Shown here in pieces: positions 7,685 through 16,112 of a stretch of 28,729 nt of DNA (position 1 is the stretch's first letter; each line of letters begins with the position of its first letter). The stretch comes from Lachnospira sp. UBA2821 (GTDB lineage: Bacteria > Bacillota > Clostridia > Lachnospirales > Lachnospiraceae), in NCBI GenBank assembly GCA_002351535.1, contig DEGR01000045.1:1-28729 (forward strand). The letters run 5' to 3'. The notes under the pieces are model-generated. The model had not been told where the DNA came from. It searched no databases and saw nothing but the letters and a program-made list of their open reading frames with translations. The position numbers and the translations under genes were made by a program.

Positions 7685-9460
7685 ATGCACAATGAATACT
7701 CAGCAAATATATACGGAATAAACGGTCCTGTTGTATATGTAGGAGGACCAACCGATTTCAAAATGGGTGAAATGGTATATGTAGGAAAAGAAAAATTAGT
7801 AGGTGAAATAATTGCCCTTTCATCCGAAAGAACTACCATTCAGGTATACGAAGAGACTTCAGGTCTTAAACCGGGCGACAAAATATATGGCGCCGGTACT
7901 GCAATTTTCGTTACACTTGCACCCGGAATAATTAACAACATTTTTGATGGCATACAGCGTCCATTAAAAGGAATTGCTGATAAATCGGGTATATATATAT
8001 CCAAAGGAATCAGCGTAAACCCTCTTGATAATAAGAAAAAATGGAATACCCACATTACATTAAAACAGGGTGAACACGTTACCGGTGGAACTATTGTTGC
8101 CGAAGTAAAAGAAACAGAATCCATTACACACAAATCAATGATACCCCCATATATAAGCGGAACGGTTGATTCTGTCTGTAACGACGGAGAATATACTATC
8201 GACGATACAATAGCAACTCTTACACTTGATAATGGTGGCACATTCAATGTAACACTTTCACAGAAATGGCCTATCCGTAATCCAAGACCATGCCGCAGGC
8301 GTCATCCTTCTTCAATTCCTTTAGTAACAGGGCAACGTATAATCGATACACTGTTTCCAATAGCCAAAGGAGGAACTGCTGCCATTCCGGGAGGCTTTGG
8401 AACAGGCAAAACAATGTCACAACATCAGATTGCAAAATGGTCAGATGCCGACCTGATAATATATATAGGGTGCGGTGAACGTGGAAATGAGATGACCGAA
8501 GTACTTGAGGATTTTTCAAAACTTACGGACCCAAAGTCAGGTAATCCTCTTATGGCAAGAACAACACTTATTGCAAATACATCAAACATGCCTGTTGCAG
8601 CCAGAGAAGCCAGTATATACACCGGTATAACACTTGCTGAATATTACAGGGATATGGGATATCATGTGGCAATAATGGCTGATTCAACCTCAAGATGGGC
8701 AGAAGCATTAAGAGAACTTTCCGGCCGTCTTGAAGAGATGCCAGCCGAAGAAGGCTTTCCGGCTTATCTTGCAAGCAAACTTTCTGCATTTTATGAACGT
8801 GCGGGATATGTAACCAACTTAAACGGAACAGAAGGTTCTGTATCCATTATCGGCGCTGTGTCTCCACAGGGCGGAGACTTTTCAGAACCGGTTACACAGA
8901 ACACAAAAAGATTCGTAAGATGCTTCTGGGGACTTGATAAATCACTTGCATATGCAAGACATTTCCCGGCAATCCACTGGCTCACAAGTTATAGTGAATA
9001 TCTTAACGACCTCTCTCAGTGGTACATCAAAAATGTAAGTGACGACTTTATATCATGTCGTAATCAGATACTCGCCATTCTCAATCAGGAAAGCAGCCTT
9101 ATGGAGATTGTCAAGTTAATCGGAAGTGATGTATTACCTGATGACCAGAAACTTACACTTGAGATATCGAGAGTGATACGACTTGGATTTCTACAGCAAA
9201 ATGCCTTCCATAAAGATGATACATGTGTATCGCTCAAAAAACAGCTTCTTATGATGCGTACAATACTTTATCTTAACACACGTTCAAAGTCTCTGATATC
9301 GCAGGGAATGCCTATATCGATATTAAAAGAAACAAACATTTTTGATAAAATAATAGCCATGAAATATGACATTCCTAATGATCATTTGGAATTATTCGAT
9401 AATTACACACAAATGATAAATGAATTCTATGATGAAATAATAATAAAAAATGGACAATAG
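7685..9460 (+). CDS. atpA: V/A-type ATPase catalytic subunit A
   Basis: The catalytic subunit that hydrolyses or makes ATP, three per head. At 591 residues it has the usual length, including the non-homologous region of about 90 residues that separates V/A-type A subunits from F-type beta subunits. The P-loop PGGFGTGKT is near residues 235-243. The catalytic block CGERGNEMTEVLEDF follows near 262, then MADSTSRWAEALRELSGRL and EGFPAYLASKLSAFYERAG. AGGAGG precedes the ATG at eight bases. The end is a few bases before the B start, so translation of A and B is probably coupled. All catalytic motifs are intact. Confidence 0.97.
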   Translation: MHNEYSANIYGINGPVVYVGGPTDFKMGEMVYVGKEKLVGEIIALSSERTTIQVYEETSGLKPGDKIYGAGTAIFVTLAPGIINNIFDGIQRPLKGIADKSGIYISKGISVNPLDNKKKWNTHITLKQGEHVTGGTIVAEVKETESITHKSMIPPYISGTVDSVCNDGEYTIDDTIATLTLDNGGTFNVTLSQKWPIRNPRPCRRRHPSSIPLVTGQRIIDTLFPIAKGGTAAIPGGFGTGKTMSQHQIAKWSDADLIIYIGCGERGNEMTEVLEDFSKLTDPKSGNPLMARTTLIANTSNMPVAAREASIYTGITLAEYYRDMGYHVAIMADSTSRWAEALRELSGRLEEMPAEEGFPAYLASKLSAFYERAGYVTNLNGTEGSVSIIGAVSPQGGDFSEPVTQNTKRFVRCFWGLDKSLAYARHFPAIHWLTSYSEYLNDLSQWYIKNVSDDFISCRNQILAILNQESSLMEIVKLIGSDVLPDDQKLTLEISRVIRLGFLQQNAFHKDDTCVSLKKQLLMMRTILYLNTRSKSLISQGMPISILKETNIFDKIIAMKYDIPNDHLELFDNYTQMINEFYDEIIIKNGQ

Positions 9461-9473
9461 ATGGGAGAAATAT

Positions 9474-10859
9474 ATGTCAGTTGAATATATGGGTCTCAGT
9501 CAGATTAAAGGTCCTCTGGTGGCAATACGCGGAATTAAAGGCGCTGCCTATGATGAGATTGTTGAAATGACTGTTGATGATGAACAAAACACTAAAAAAC
9601 TCGGAAGAATAATCGAAGTATATGATGACTATGCTGTTATACAGGTATTCGAAGGTTCCGAAAACCTTTCTCTTACCAACACTCATACCAGACTCACAGG
9701 TCATCCACTCACACTTGCACTTTCAACCGATATGCTCGGAAGAACATTCGATGGTATCGGACGTCCTATTGATGACTTAGGACCGGTATATCCCGAAACC
9801 GAGAGAGACGTAAACGGTCAGCCTCTCAACCCTGTTATGCGTGAATATCCCCGTAACTATATTAATACCGGAATTTCAGCCATAGACGGACTGACCACTC
9901 TGATTCGTGGACAGAAGCTTCCTATCTTCTCAGGCAACGGACTTCCACATGACCACCTTGCTGCTCAGATAGTACGTCAGGCATCCATTGGAGATAACTC
10001 TGATGACCAGCTTGTTGTTATATTCGGTGCAATGGGCGTAAAATATGATGTCGCCGAATTCTTCAAAAGAACTTTCGAGGAGAGTGGCGTTTCTGAACAT
10101 GTAATAATGTTCCTTAATCTCGCTAATGACCCTGTTGTAGAAAGATTAATCACTCCGAAAGTCGCTCTCACCGCTGCTGAATATCTTGCATTTGACAAAG
10201 GATACCACGTTCTTGTAATACTTACCGACATGACTTCATACTGCGAAGCCATGAGAGAAGTTTCTTCTTCCAAGGGTGAAATTCCATCCAGAAAAGGTTA
10301 TCCCGGATATCTGTACAGCGAACTTGCAACTATATACGAACGTGCAGGTATCGTAAGTAATTCCAAAGGTTCTGTTACCCAGATACCAATACTTACAATG
10401 CCAAATGATGATATAACACACCCTATTCCTGACCTTACAGGATATATTACCGAAGGACAGATTGTTCTTGACCGTACACTTCACGGTCAGTCTGTATATC
10501 CCCCAATCAATGTCCTTCCTTCACTTTCACGTCTTATGAAAGACGGAATCGGAGAAGGTTATACGAGAGAAGACCATCAATCTGTAGCAAACCAGCTTTT
10601 CTCATCATATGCAAAGGTTGGGGATGCCAGAGCACTGGCATCCGTTATAGGTGAAGATGAATTATCAGATACCGATAAAAAATATCTTGAGTTCGGCAAC
10701 CGGTTTGAAAAATGCTTTGTAGCACAAGGTGAAAATGAAAACAGAGATATAATAGAAACTCTTAATCTGGGCTGGGAACTTCTAAAAATGCTTCCAAGAG
10801 AAGAACTTGACAGAATTGATACAAAAATTCTTGATAAATATATGCCTGCTGACAATTAA
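9474..10859 (+). CDS. atpB: V/A-type ATPase regulatory subunit B
   Basis: The non-catalytic nucleotide-site subunit that alternates with A. It has no P-loop: the corresponding place reads PIFSGNGLPHDHLAAQI, as in all B subunits. The frame is open from an ATG at 9450 inside gene A, but GGGAG at 9463-9467 is well spaced before the ATG at 9474. The protein then starts MSVEYMGLSQIKGPL like its relatives (461 residues). Other family landmarks are RTFDGIGRPID, NTGISAIDGLTTLIRGQKL, LTDMTSYCEAMREVS, GYPGYLYSELATIYERAG and GSVTQIPILTMPNDDITHPIPD. The C-terminal domain is complete. Confidence 0.96.
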   Translation: MSVEYMGLSQIKGPLVAIRGIKGAAYDEIVEMTVDDEQNTKKLGRIIEVYDDYAVIQVFEGSENLSLTNTHTRLTGHPLTLALSTDMLGRTFDGIGRPIDDLGPVYPETERDVNGQPLNPVMREYPRNYINTGISAIDGLTTLIRGQKLPIFSGNGLPHDHLAAQIVRQASIGDNSDDQLVVIFGAMGVKYDVAEFFKRTFEESGVSEHVIMFLNLANDPVVERLITPKVALTAAEYLAFDKGYHVLVILTDMTSYCEAMREVSSSKGEIPSRKGYPGYLYSELATIYERAGIVSNSKGSVTQIPILTMPNDDITHPIPDLTGYITEGQIVLDRTLHGQSVYPPINVLPSLSRLMKDGIGEGYTREDHQSVANQLFSSYAKVGDARALASVIGEDELSDTDKKYLEFGNRFEKCFVAQGENENRDIIETLNLGWELLKMLPREELDRIDTKILDKYMPADN

Positions 10860-10905
10860 TGCACCACAAATATAATGCTTCAGTAATACAGAAAGGACTT
10901 TAACC

Positions 10906-11541
10906 ATGGATCTTAAATCATTTCCCACAAAAGGTAATTTAATACAGGCTAAAAATTCTCTTGTTCTTGCCGCACAGGGTTATGAACTCATGGATAAGAA
11001 ACGTAACATTCTTATCCGTGAGCTTATGGATCTGGTTGACAGGGCAAAAGAAATCCAGGGTGAAATTGACAGTACATTTTCCAGAGCATACTTAGCACTC
11101 CAAAAGGCAAATATTGAGATGGGAATACACGAAGTAGCCTTATTTGCTGCCGCAGTACCTGTTGACGACACAATTAAAGTAAAAACCAGAAGTATAATGG
11201 GAACAGAAATTCCTCTCACAGAACATGATTCAAATACTGCTAACCAGCCTGTCTATGCATTTTCCGGCACAACACGTTCACTCGATGAAGCCAAAGTAGA
11301 ATTCGAAAAAGTTAAAGAACTCACTATACGACTTGCCATGATTGAAACTTCTGCATACAGACTTGCCCTCAGTATCAAGAAAACCCAGAAGCGTGCAAAC
11401 GCCTTACAGAACATTACAATTCCCAGATACGAAACTCTTGTTAAAAGTATTTCCAATGCTTTAGAGGAAAAAGAAAGAGAAGAATTTACACGTCTTAAAG
11501 TTATCAAACAGACAAAACTAAAAAATACGACCAAAACATAA
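10906..11541 (+). CDS. atpD: V/A-type ATPase subunit D (central shaft)
   Basis: Subunit D, of 211 residues, is the long coiled-coil rotor shaft inside the A3B3 head. The N-terminal FPTKGNLIQAKNSLVLAAQG and KKRNILIRELMDLV are the family signature; the C-terminal helix contains KKTQKRANALQNITIPRYE, also typical. AAAGGAC sits correctly before the ATG. It is the last gene of the operon. I see no convincing hairpin terminator in 11542-11672, so some transcription may read into the carboxypeptidase gene. Confidence 0.93.
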   Translation: MDLKSFPTKGNLIQAKNSLVLAAQGYELMDKKRNILIRELMDLVDRAKEIQGEIDSTFSRAYLALQKANIEMGIHEVALFAAAVPVDDTIKVKTRSIMGTEIPLTEHDSNTANQPVYAFSGTTRSLDEAKVEFEKVKELTIRLAMIETSAYRLALSIKKTQKRANALQNITIPRYETLVKSISNALEEKEREEFTRLKVIKQTKLKNTTKT

Positions 11542-11575
11542 AAACGGCAGCACAAACTTGCAGCAACGGTTATAC

Positions 11576-11604
11576 TTGAAATTATCATTTTGTTTTAGTA
11601 TAAT
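11576..11604 (+). promoter_or_regulatory. sigma-A-type promoter for the carboxypeptidase gene
   Basis: TTGAAA at 11576-11581, exactly 17 bases, then a perfect TATAAT at 11599-11604. Transcription would start near 11611, about 60 bases before the ATG. This separates the downstream pair from the ATPase operon. Confidence 0.8.
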
Positions 11605-11672
11605 ACATTTAGGTTATAGCTTTTACATCTATAACACTCACAAAATGTTACGTTACAGATTGGAATTATATT

Positions 11673-13241
11673 ATGAAAACTAAATACTATACTTATTTTA
11701 AGCGATTATGCAATGGTAAGTTGCATAATCTTGTTTTATTATGCATGATAACAGGCATTGTTATGTCTTTATGCTGTACACCCGTACCGGCAGAACCGGA
11801 CACATCAGCCGGAGCTTCCAATAATCAGGCGGCTGAATCCGGAACAACTGCAGCGTCCGGCAATACTTCCACCACAGAGTCATCTCCTGAGTGGCCTGTA
11901 GCACCTGATATATTTGCACAGGCAGGTGTAGTAATTGATGCATCCACAGGAACAGTATTGTATAACAAGAACATGAATGACAAGATGTATCCTGCAAGTA
12001 TCACCAAAATTCTCACAACACTTATTGCTATGGAGAATTGCAGTTTATCAGAGACCGTAACATTTTCACACAATAATGTTTACACTCTCGAATATGGTGA
12101 TGCCAACATAAGCATGAATGAGGGCGAGCAGCTTTCAATGATTGACTGTCTGTATGGTGTTATGCTTGCATCTGCCAATGAGTGTGCCAATGCCACCGGT
12201 GAACACTGTGCGAGAAAAACTCCCGAATTCCAGAAAAGAATTGAAGAGTTAAAGGCTTCCGGCGAATCATATGATGAGTCTGTGGTTGCCATATCTGTAT
12301 TTGCAAATATGATGAATGCAAGAGCAAAGAAAGCAGGTGCAATTAATTCACACTTTAACAATCCAAGTGGATTATTTGATGAAAATCATTACACTACATG
12401 CTACGATATGGCTATGATTACAAGAGATGCCATCAAATGTGATGAGTTCATTAATCTGGAATCCAATACAACCTATACCATAGGTCCTACAAATATGGTG
12501 GCAGAACCAAGATATCTGAAAAACAGGCACAAAATGCTGTTTCCTGCCAATCCTGTATATTATGAGGGAATAATGGGTGGTAAAACCGGATATGTTGACC
12601 AGTCGGGCAATACTCTTGTTACATTTGCAAAAAGAAACGGCATGACACTTATCAGTGTTGTTATGAAGTCAAATTCAGAAAATGTATATAAAGATACTAC
12701 TTTACTTCTTGATTATGGTTTTAATAACTTTAAGTCACTTAATATTTCAGAAAATGAGACAAAATTTTCTCCTGAAACACAAAACCTGTTTAAAAATGTA
12801 GAGAGTATTTTTGATGACACCAATGAACTTCTGTCACTCAATAAGTCTGATAATGTTGTTATACCTGCATCAGTCAACTTTTCCGATGTGAAATCAGAGA
12901 TACATTTTCTCAAAAAAAGTGAACGCCCTGATGAAAACACAATAGCTAATCTCGATTATTACTATTGTGACAGAAAAGTAGGCGAGACAACATTAAAATT
13001 ATCTGATACAGCCGGTGAATCTTTCAAATTCGGTGCTAATAAAAATTCTGAAAAGGACACTCATAAGATAAACTGGATTAGAATTAATATATGGATTCTG
13101 CTTATTGTAATCATAGTTATTGCCGCTATTGCAGGTCTGATATATTATACACACTTTTACAGATATTCTTCTAAAGTTAAAAATAAAGGTCGCTCAAAAA
13201 GACGTTTGAAGAGACGAAAGAAAACTACTTTCAAAAAATAG
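11673..13241 (+). CDS. D-alanyl-D-alanine carboxypeptidase (PBP5/DacA-like)
   Basis: A low-molecular-weight penicillin-binding protein, family S11, that trims the terminal D-Ala from peptidoglycan stem peptides outside the membrane. All three active-site motifs are present: SITK (S109, K112), SAN (167-169) and KTG (304-306) within MGGKTGYVDQSGNTL. The N-terminus is a signal peptide or anchor (hydrophobic about 19-33, possible cleavage after PVPA), followed by a Ser/Thr/Gly/Ala-rich linker to about residue 75. The catalytic domain is followed by a beta-rich C-terminal region. Instead of the amphipathic anchor of classical PBP5, the protein ends in a true membrane helix (about 472-496) and a very basic tail. 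The ribosome binding site is weak (TTGGAA). It has its own promoter at 11576-11604. Confidence 0.9.
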   Translation: MKTKYYTYFKRLCNGKLHNLVLLCMITGIVMSLCCTPVPAEPDTSAGASNNQAAESGTTAASGNTSTTESSPEWPVAPDIFAQAGVVIDASTGTVLYNKNMNDKMYPASITKILTTLIAMENCSLSETVTFSHNNVYTLEYGDANISMNEGEQLSMIDCLYGVMLASANECANATGEHCARKTPEFQKRIEELKASGESYDESVVAISVFANMMNARAKKAGAINSHFNNPSGLFDENHYTTCYDMAMITRDAIKCDEFINLESNTTYTIGPTNMVAEPRYLKNRHKMLFPANPVYYEGIMGGKTGYVDQSGNTLVTFAKRNGMTLISVVMKSNSENVYKDTTLLLDYGFNNFKSLNISENETKFSPETQNLFKNVESIFDDTNELLSLNKSDNVVIPASVNFSDVKSEIHFLKKSERPDENTIANLDYYYCDRKVGETTLKLSDTAGESFKFGANKNSEKDTHKINWIRINIWILLIVIIVIAAIAGLIYYTHFYRYSSKVKNKGRSKRRLKRRKKTTFKK

Positions 13242-13283
13242 CACAATTAACAATTATACATTTATAACAAACGGAGGTTTTAT

Positions 13284-14021
13284 ATGAACTGGGTAGCCCC
13301 TATCAAAGACGAAGAAACTCTTAAAAAATTCAAAGAAATATTACGTGAATACGATGACAAATATTATATTATGTTTGAAATCGGCGTAGGTACAGGACTT
13401 CAATTACAGGACATTCTGAAGTTCAAAGTAAAAGATATTGTCAATAAAGATTCTCTTACTGTTTCCATTGGAACTAAGCATATAAAACGTGTGTTTAAGA
13501 TTCCTAAAGAACTCAAATCAATTATCTCAGATTACGTTAAGGGAATGGATCCTGAATCTTATATTGTCACAGGATATAACGGTTCAAACCAGCCACTTTC
13601 AAGAGAACAGGCATACAGAATATTTAAAGCTGCCGGAAGACAGGTCGGTATCAATTCTATTGGTGCCCAGACTATGAGAAAAACATTCGCATGGCATTAT
13701 TATAAAGATACAGGAGATATATACTATCTTCAGAATTTATTTAATCATGCTTCACCTTCCATTACATATCGTTACATAGGTGAAAAACCAAACGTCCAGG
13801 TAGTACTTAAGAAAATGACTGCAGAAGAGAATGAAAGAAGCCGTTATGTATTATACAAAAACGGTAGTGGTAAGAAGAGATTAAAAGCAATTATAGACGA
13901 GCTTGAAAATATCAGAACAAACTTTGACAATCCTGCCAATAACGATGCTTTCTATGGAAAAGTGGATTGCCTTCTTACAGAACTTGATGAAATAATGAGT
14001 ATATACAAAAATACAAAATAG
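13284..14021 (+). CDS. tyrosine-recombinase-like protein with degenerate active site
   Basis: A 245-residue protein equivalent to the catalytic domain of XerC/phage-integrase-type tyrosine recombinases, without the N-terminal core-binding domain. It belongs to a compact Firmicutes group whose members read TGLRxSDIL, THTMRKTFGYHFY and FNHSSPSVTLRYIG. Here box I reads TGLQLQDIL, so the first catalytic arginine is Gln40. Box II reads AQTMRKTFAWHYY, so the usual His is Gln129, while Arg132 is kept. The beta-strand Lys (K65 or K68), His155 and the nucleophile Tyr164 in YRYIG are present. A C-terminal part of about 65 residues is extra and helical. It follows the carboxypeptidase gene by 42 bases with a good GGAGG site, so is probably co-transcribed. 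No att-like repeat is seen. It may be a DNA-binding protein rather than an active recombinase. Confidence 0.8.
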   Translation: MNWVAPIKDEETLKKFKEILREYDDKYYIMFEIGVGTGLQLQDILKFKVKDIVNKDSLTVSIGTKHIKRVFKIPKELKSIISDYVKGMDPESYIVTGYNGSNQPLSREQAYRIFKAAGRQVGINSIGAQTMRKTFAWHYYKDTGDIYYLQNLFNHASPSITYRYIGEKPNVQVVLKKMTAEENERSRYVLYKNGSGKKRLKAIIDELENIRTNFDNPANNDAFYGKVDCLLTELDEIMSIYKNTK

Positions 14022-14045
14022 TTAACCAAAAGGTTAACTATTTTT
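14015..14045. terminator. bidirectional terminator overlapping two stop codons
   Basis: A perfect 13-bp stem, AAAATAGTTAACC (14015-14027) and GGTTAACTATTTT (14032-14044), with an AAAA loop, followed by T-rich sequence on each strand. The left arm contains the TAG of the recombinase-like gene, and the base of the right arm enters the TAA of the convergent exonuclease gene. Confidence 0.9.
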
Positions 14046-14985
14046 ATTTTCTCTTTATTTTTCTTTTTTCTTTAATCTGCTGCTTCTTTTCAGCAATTTT
14101 GGCATATTCATCATCATCTGCCATTGCTATATATTTTATGGCATATATTTCATTAAACGGTGATTTTTTTACTCTTATCTTTCCACTTACATAACCATGG
14201 TTTGCACACTCACCAATATAATAATAAGTCTTACTTCCGTCAGAGAACCAGCCCAGCTTTCTTGTAACCCTGTTATTACACTTAGGACATTTTACCGACA
14301 TGAGACGTTTATCACCAAACAGACGGCTTCTGCTCTCATAGCCTCTTGATACAAATCTTACACTGTCATTATAGCATATAGAAAATTCTTCTTTCTTATT
14401 CCGTGGAATGACAAACGTATCTATAGACACAACTTCTTTAACCTGCTCCATGTGAATACATCTCATGACCTGAGCCGTATAATATGCGTCTGCTCCTGCT
14501 CTGTGAAATTCCTCTTTTTTTTCTATTCCAAGCTGTTCAACGGCATATTCCAATGACCTTCTTGTAGAATTATTGTCAGCCTGTATACTGAACAATTTCT
14601 GAATATCATAATACAATAAAGGAGCTTTATCCACCAGCTTCATACCATAATATCTCATATTATTCTGAAGCTCACTCAAATCCTGAGTTGCCCATGTACA
14701 GAACATATAATCTTCGCCACACCATTCGACAAATCTCTGCGCAGCCGTCTTAAAATCCTGTCCCCTGCTAAGTTCTTCCTCTGTAAATCCCGTTATCTCT
14801 TTAATAACCGGATGAAGTGTCTTATAAAGTTTTGGTCTTACAATGCTCTGAAACTCATCCACAATATTCAGTTTTTCATCCAGCTTAAATGCTGCTATCT
14901 CTATTATCTCAAACTGCATTCTATTATCCGAATAATGTATATTGGATGCCTGATTCCACTCGAGATCAAAAACTATATAATTCAT
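14044..14985 (-). CDS. DEDDh 3'-5' exonuclease domain protein with zinc-ribbon-like tail
   Basis: A DnaQ/RNase T-type nuclease that should remove nucleotides from 3' ends of DNA or RNA. The four acidic residues and the His of the DEDDh type are visible: D7 and E9 in FDLEW, D102 in WATQDLSEL, then H161 and D166 in FHRAGADAYYTA. The C-terminal third carries CPKC (233-236) and ECANH (C260, H263), a possible zinc ribbon, then a strongly basic Lys/Arg-rich tail. The frame is open to ATG 15081, but that codon lies immediately after a -10 box. AGGA six bases before ATG 14985 fixes the start (313 residues). It has its own promoter at 15082-15110 and ends in a shared terminator. The substrate is unknown. 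Confidence 0.82.
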   Translation of the reverse strand: MNYIVFDLEWNQASNIHYSDNRMQFEIIEIAAFKLDEKLNIVDEFQSIVRPKLYKTLHPVIKEITGFTEEELSRGQDFKTAAQRFVEWCGEDYMFCTWATQDLSELQNNMRYYGMKLVDKAPLLYYDIQKLFSIQADNNSTRRSLEYAVEQLGIEKKEEFHRAGADAYYTAQVMRCIHMEQVKEVVSIDTFVIPRNKKEEFSICYNDSVRFVSRGYESRSRLFGDKRLMSVKCPKCNNRVTRKLGWFSDGSKTYYYIGECANHGYVSGKIRVKKSPFNEIYAIKYIAMADDDEYAKIAEKKQQIKEKRKIKRK

Positions 14986-15081
14986 AATTCTTCCTATTCC
15001 ATAGACACTTATTATGATGCCCGCGTATTGTTCCGCACTATGTACTTCCACAACACTAACTGATATTCGCATACCATTCAT

Positions 15082-15110
15082 ATTATATCGTGTTTGAAGC
15101 CGTATGTCGA
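15082..15110 (-). promoter_or_regulatory. sigma-A-type promoter for the exonuclease gene
   Basis: On the minus strand TCGACA (15105-15110) is followed after 17 bases by a perfect TATAAT (15082-15087). Transcription would start near 15075, leaving a leader of about 90 bases before the ATG at 14985. Confidence 0.75.
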
Positions 15111-15161
15111 TATATTTTTATCGTCAGAAGATTCGCTGCCATTTGTTAATATCATCAATTA

Positions 15162-16076
15162 TCAGAACAGGTCAAGCATATTATCAAGATATACCTCTTC
15201 CCTTACATTTAACTGGTACTCAGGCTTAGTCATATAATAAAGCAGGAATTCAAGAATCAGAGCACTTCCAAGTCCACGTCCCTCAATTTTAAAATTAGAA
15301 AATCCCATCGGCATATAAATATTTTTAATGTCTTCCACGCCAATAAACGAAGGATTTCTCATTGCTTTTGAGAAACGATAACCGTCGCCCATATCGTCAG
15401 CAGTGCAATTATGTTCCGGACAGTCTTCACCAAGATTTTTAAGACTTACATTCTCATAACATACCTTTCTGTCCACACAACTAACCGGACAACATTCATT
15501 GCATAGAAATTCTATCTTATCTTTCTGCGCCTGCGACATATTCCTTAACCTGCCAAACGCTTTGTTCAATCGGAAATCAGGCACAATATAGCGAAACTCC
15601 TCCCTGTTTACTTCATTTACCAACTGTTCAAAATCCGTCAAAACTTTCGTCGTTGACGAAACATAATAAAACTCCTGATAATGCATTTTCAAATATTGTA
15701 ACAGCAAATCAGAATATATAATGATACCATTCTGCAACGGGTCATTATCACCAAATATCCTGCACAGTTCATTACATTTCTTATCAGAAAGATGCTCTTT
15801 CTTAAGAAGTGAATTACTAAATGTCAGTCTTGCCGATATTCCATATTTCCTTGTTAAAGCCAACACTTCTGCTGCTTCATGACTGCCAAATGAGGTGCGT
15901 CCTCCACCCCATATGCAATCATAAGGTGCACCATATATTGAGCCTATATCACACCAGTCATAGAAATATTCCCTGTGTTCACGATACAACTTTAAAAATG
16001 CTTTATAAAATTCATAGAATTCAAATAGCCCCGGAAGGTGATAATATGCTATATGTCCTTTATATTCATTCATCAT
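15162..16076 (-). CDS. U32 peptidase/UbiUV-like protein with cysteine cluster
   Basis: A 304-residue soluble protein without signal peptide. I assign it tentatively to the U32 group. The segment IGVEDIKNIY...FKIEGRG near residues 245-268 matches the conserved LKIEGR block of U32 proteins, and the N-terminal part with repeated strand/helix pattern and SIYGAP, GGGRTSFG and VSSTTK fits a TIM-barrel. Between them lies a cysteine cluster, C192-x2-CC-x3-C-x5-C206, with C219 and C224. This is where U32 members such as UbiU/UbiV bind a 4Fe-4S cluster. U32 members act in tRNA/rRNA modification, O2-independent hydroxylation or proteolysis; which applies is unknown. The ATG at 16076 follows AGGG by eight bases. 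It lies 36 bases behind the exporter gene on the same strand and may be co-transcribed with it. Confidence 0.6.
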   Translation of the reverse strand: MMNEYKGHIAYYHLPGLFEFYEFYKAFLKLYREHREYFYDWCDIGSIYGAPYDCIWGGGRTSFGSHEAAEVLALTRKYGISARLTFSNSLLKKEHLSDKKCNELCRIFGDNDPLQNGIIIYSDLLLQYLKMHYQEFYYVSSTTKVLTDFEQLVNEVNREEFRYIVPDFRLNKAFGRLRNMSQAQKDKIEFLCNECCPVSCVDRKVCYENVSLKNLGEDCPEHNCTADDMGDGYRFSKAMRNPSFIGVEDIKNIYMPMGFSNFKIEGRGLGSALILEFLLYYMTKPEYQLNVREEVYLDNMLDLF

Positions 16077-16112
16077 TAACCAATCCCTGTCTGCCCTTAT
16101 CTGTTCTATTTT

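Noticed and set aside
7840..8247. 135-residue minus-strand frame opposite subunit A
   Set aside because: Antisense to a conserved catalytic subunit; no promoter or ribosome binding site seen.
9450..9473. Earlier start of subunit B inside gene A
   Set aside because: GGGAG fits the ATG at 9474, and B proteins normally begin MS(V/I)EYMG.
11542..11575. Terminator after subunit D
   Set aside because: The repeated GCAGCA/CGGTT pieces do not pair into a stable stem and no T-run follows.
13284..14021. Integrated mobile element or integron-like locus around the recombinase-like gene
   Set aside because: No direct or inverted terminal repeats, no attC-like sites, no excisionase or cargo genes, and composition like the flanks.
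14986..15081. N-terminal extension of the exonuclease to ATG 15081
   Set aside because: That ATG directly follows the TATAAT box, so it would lie at or before the transcript start; FDLEW must be near the N-terminus in this family.
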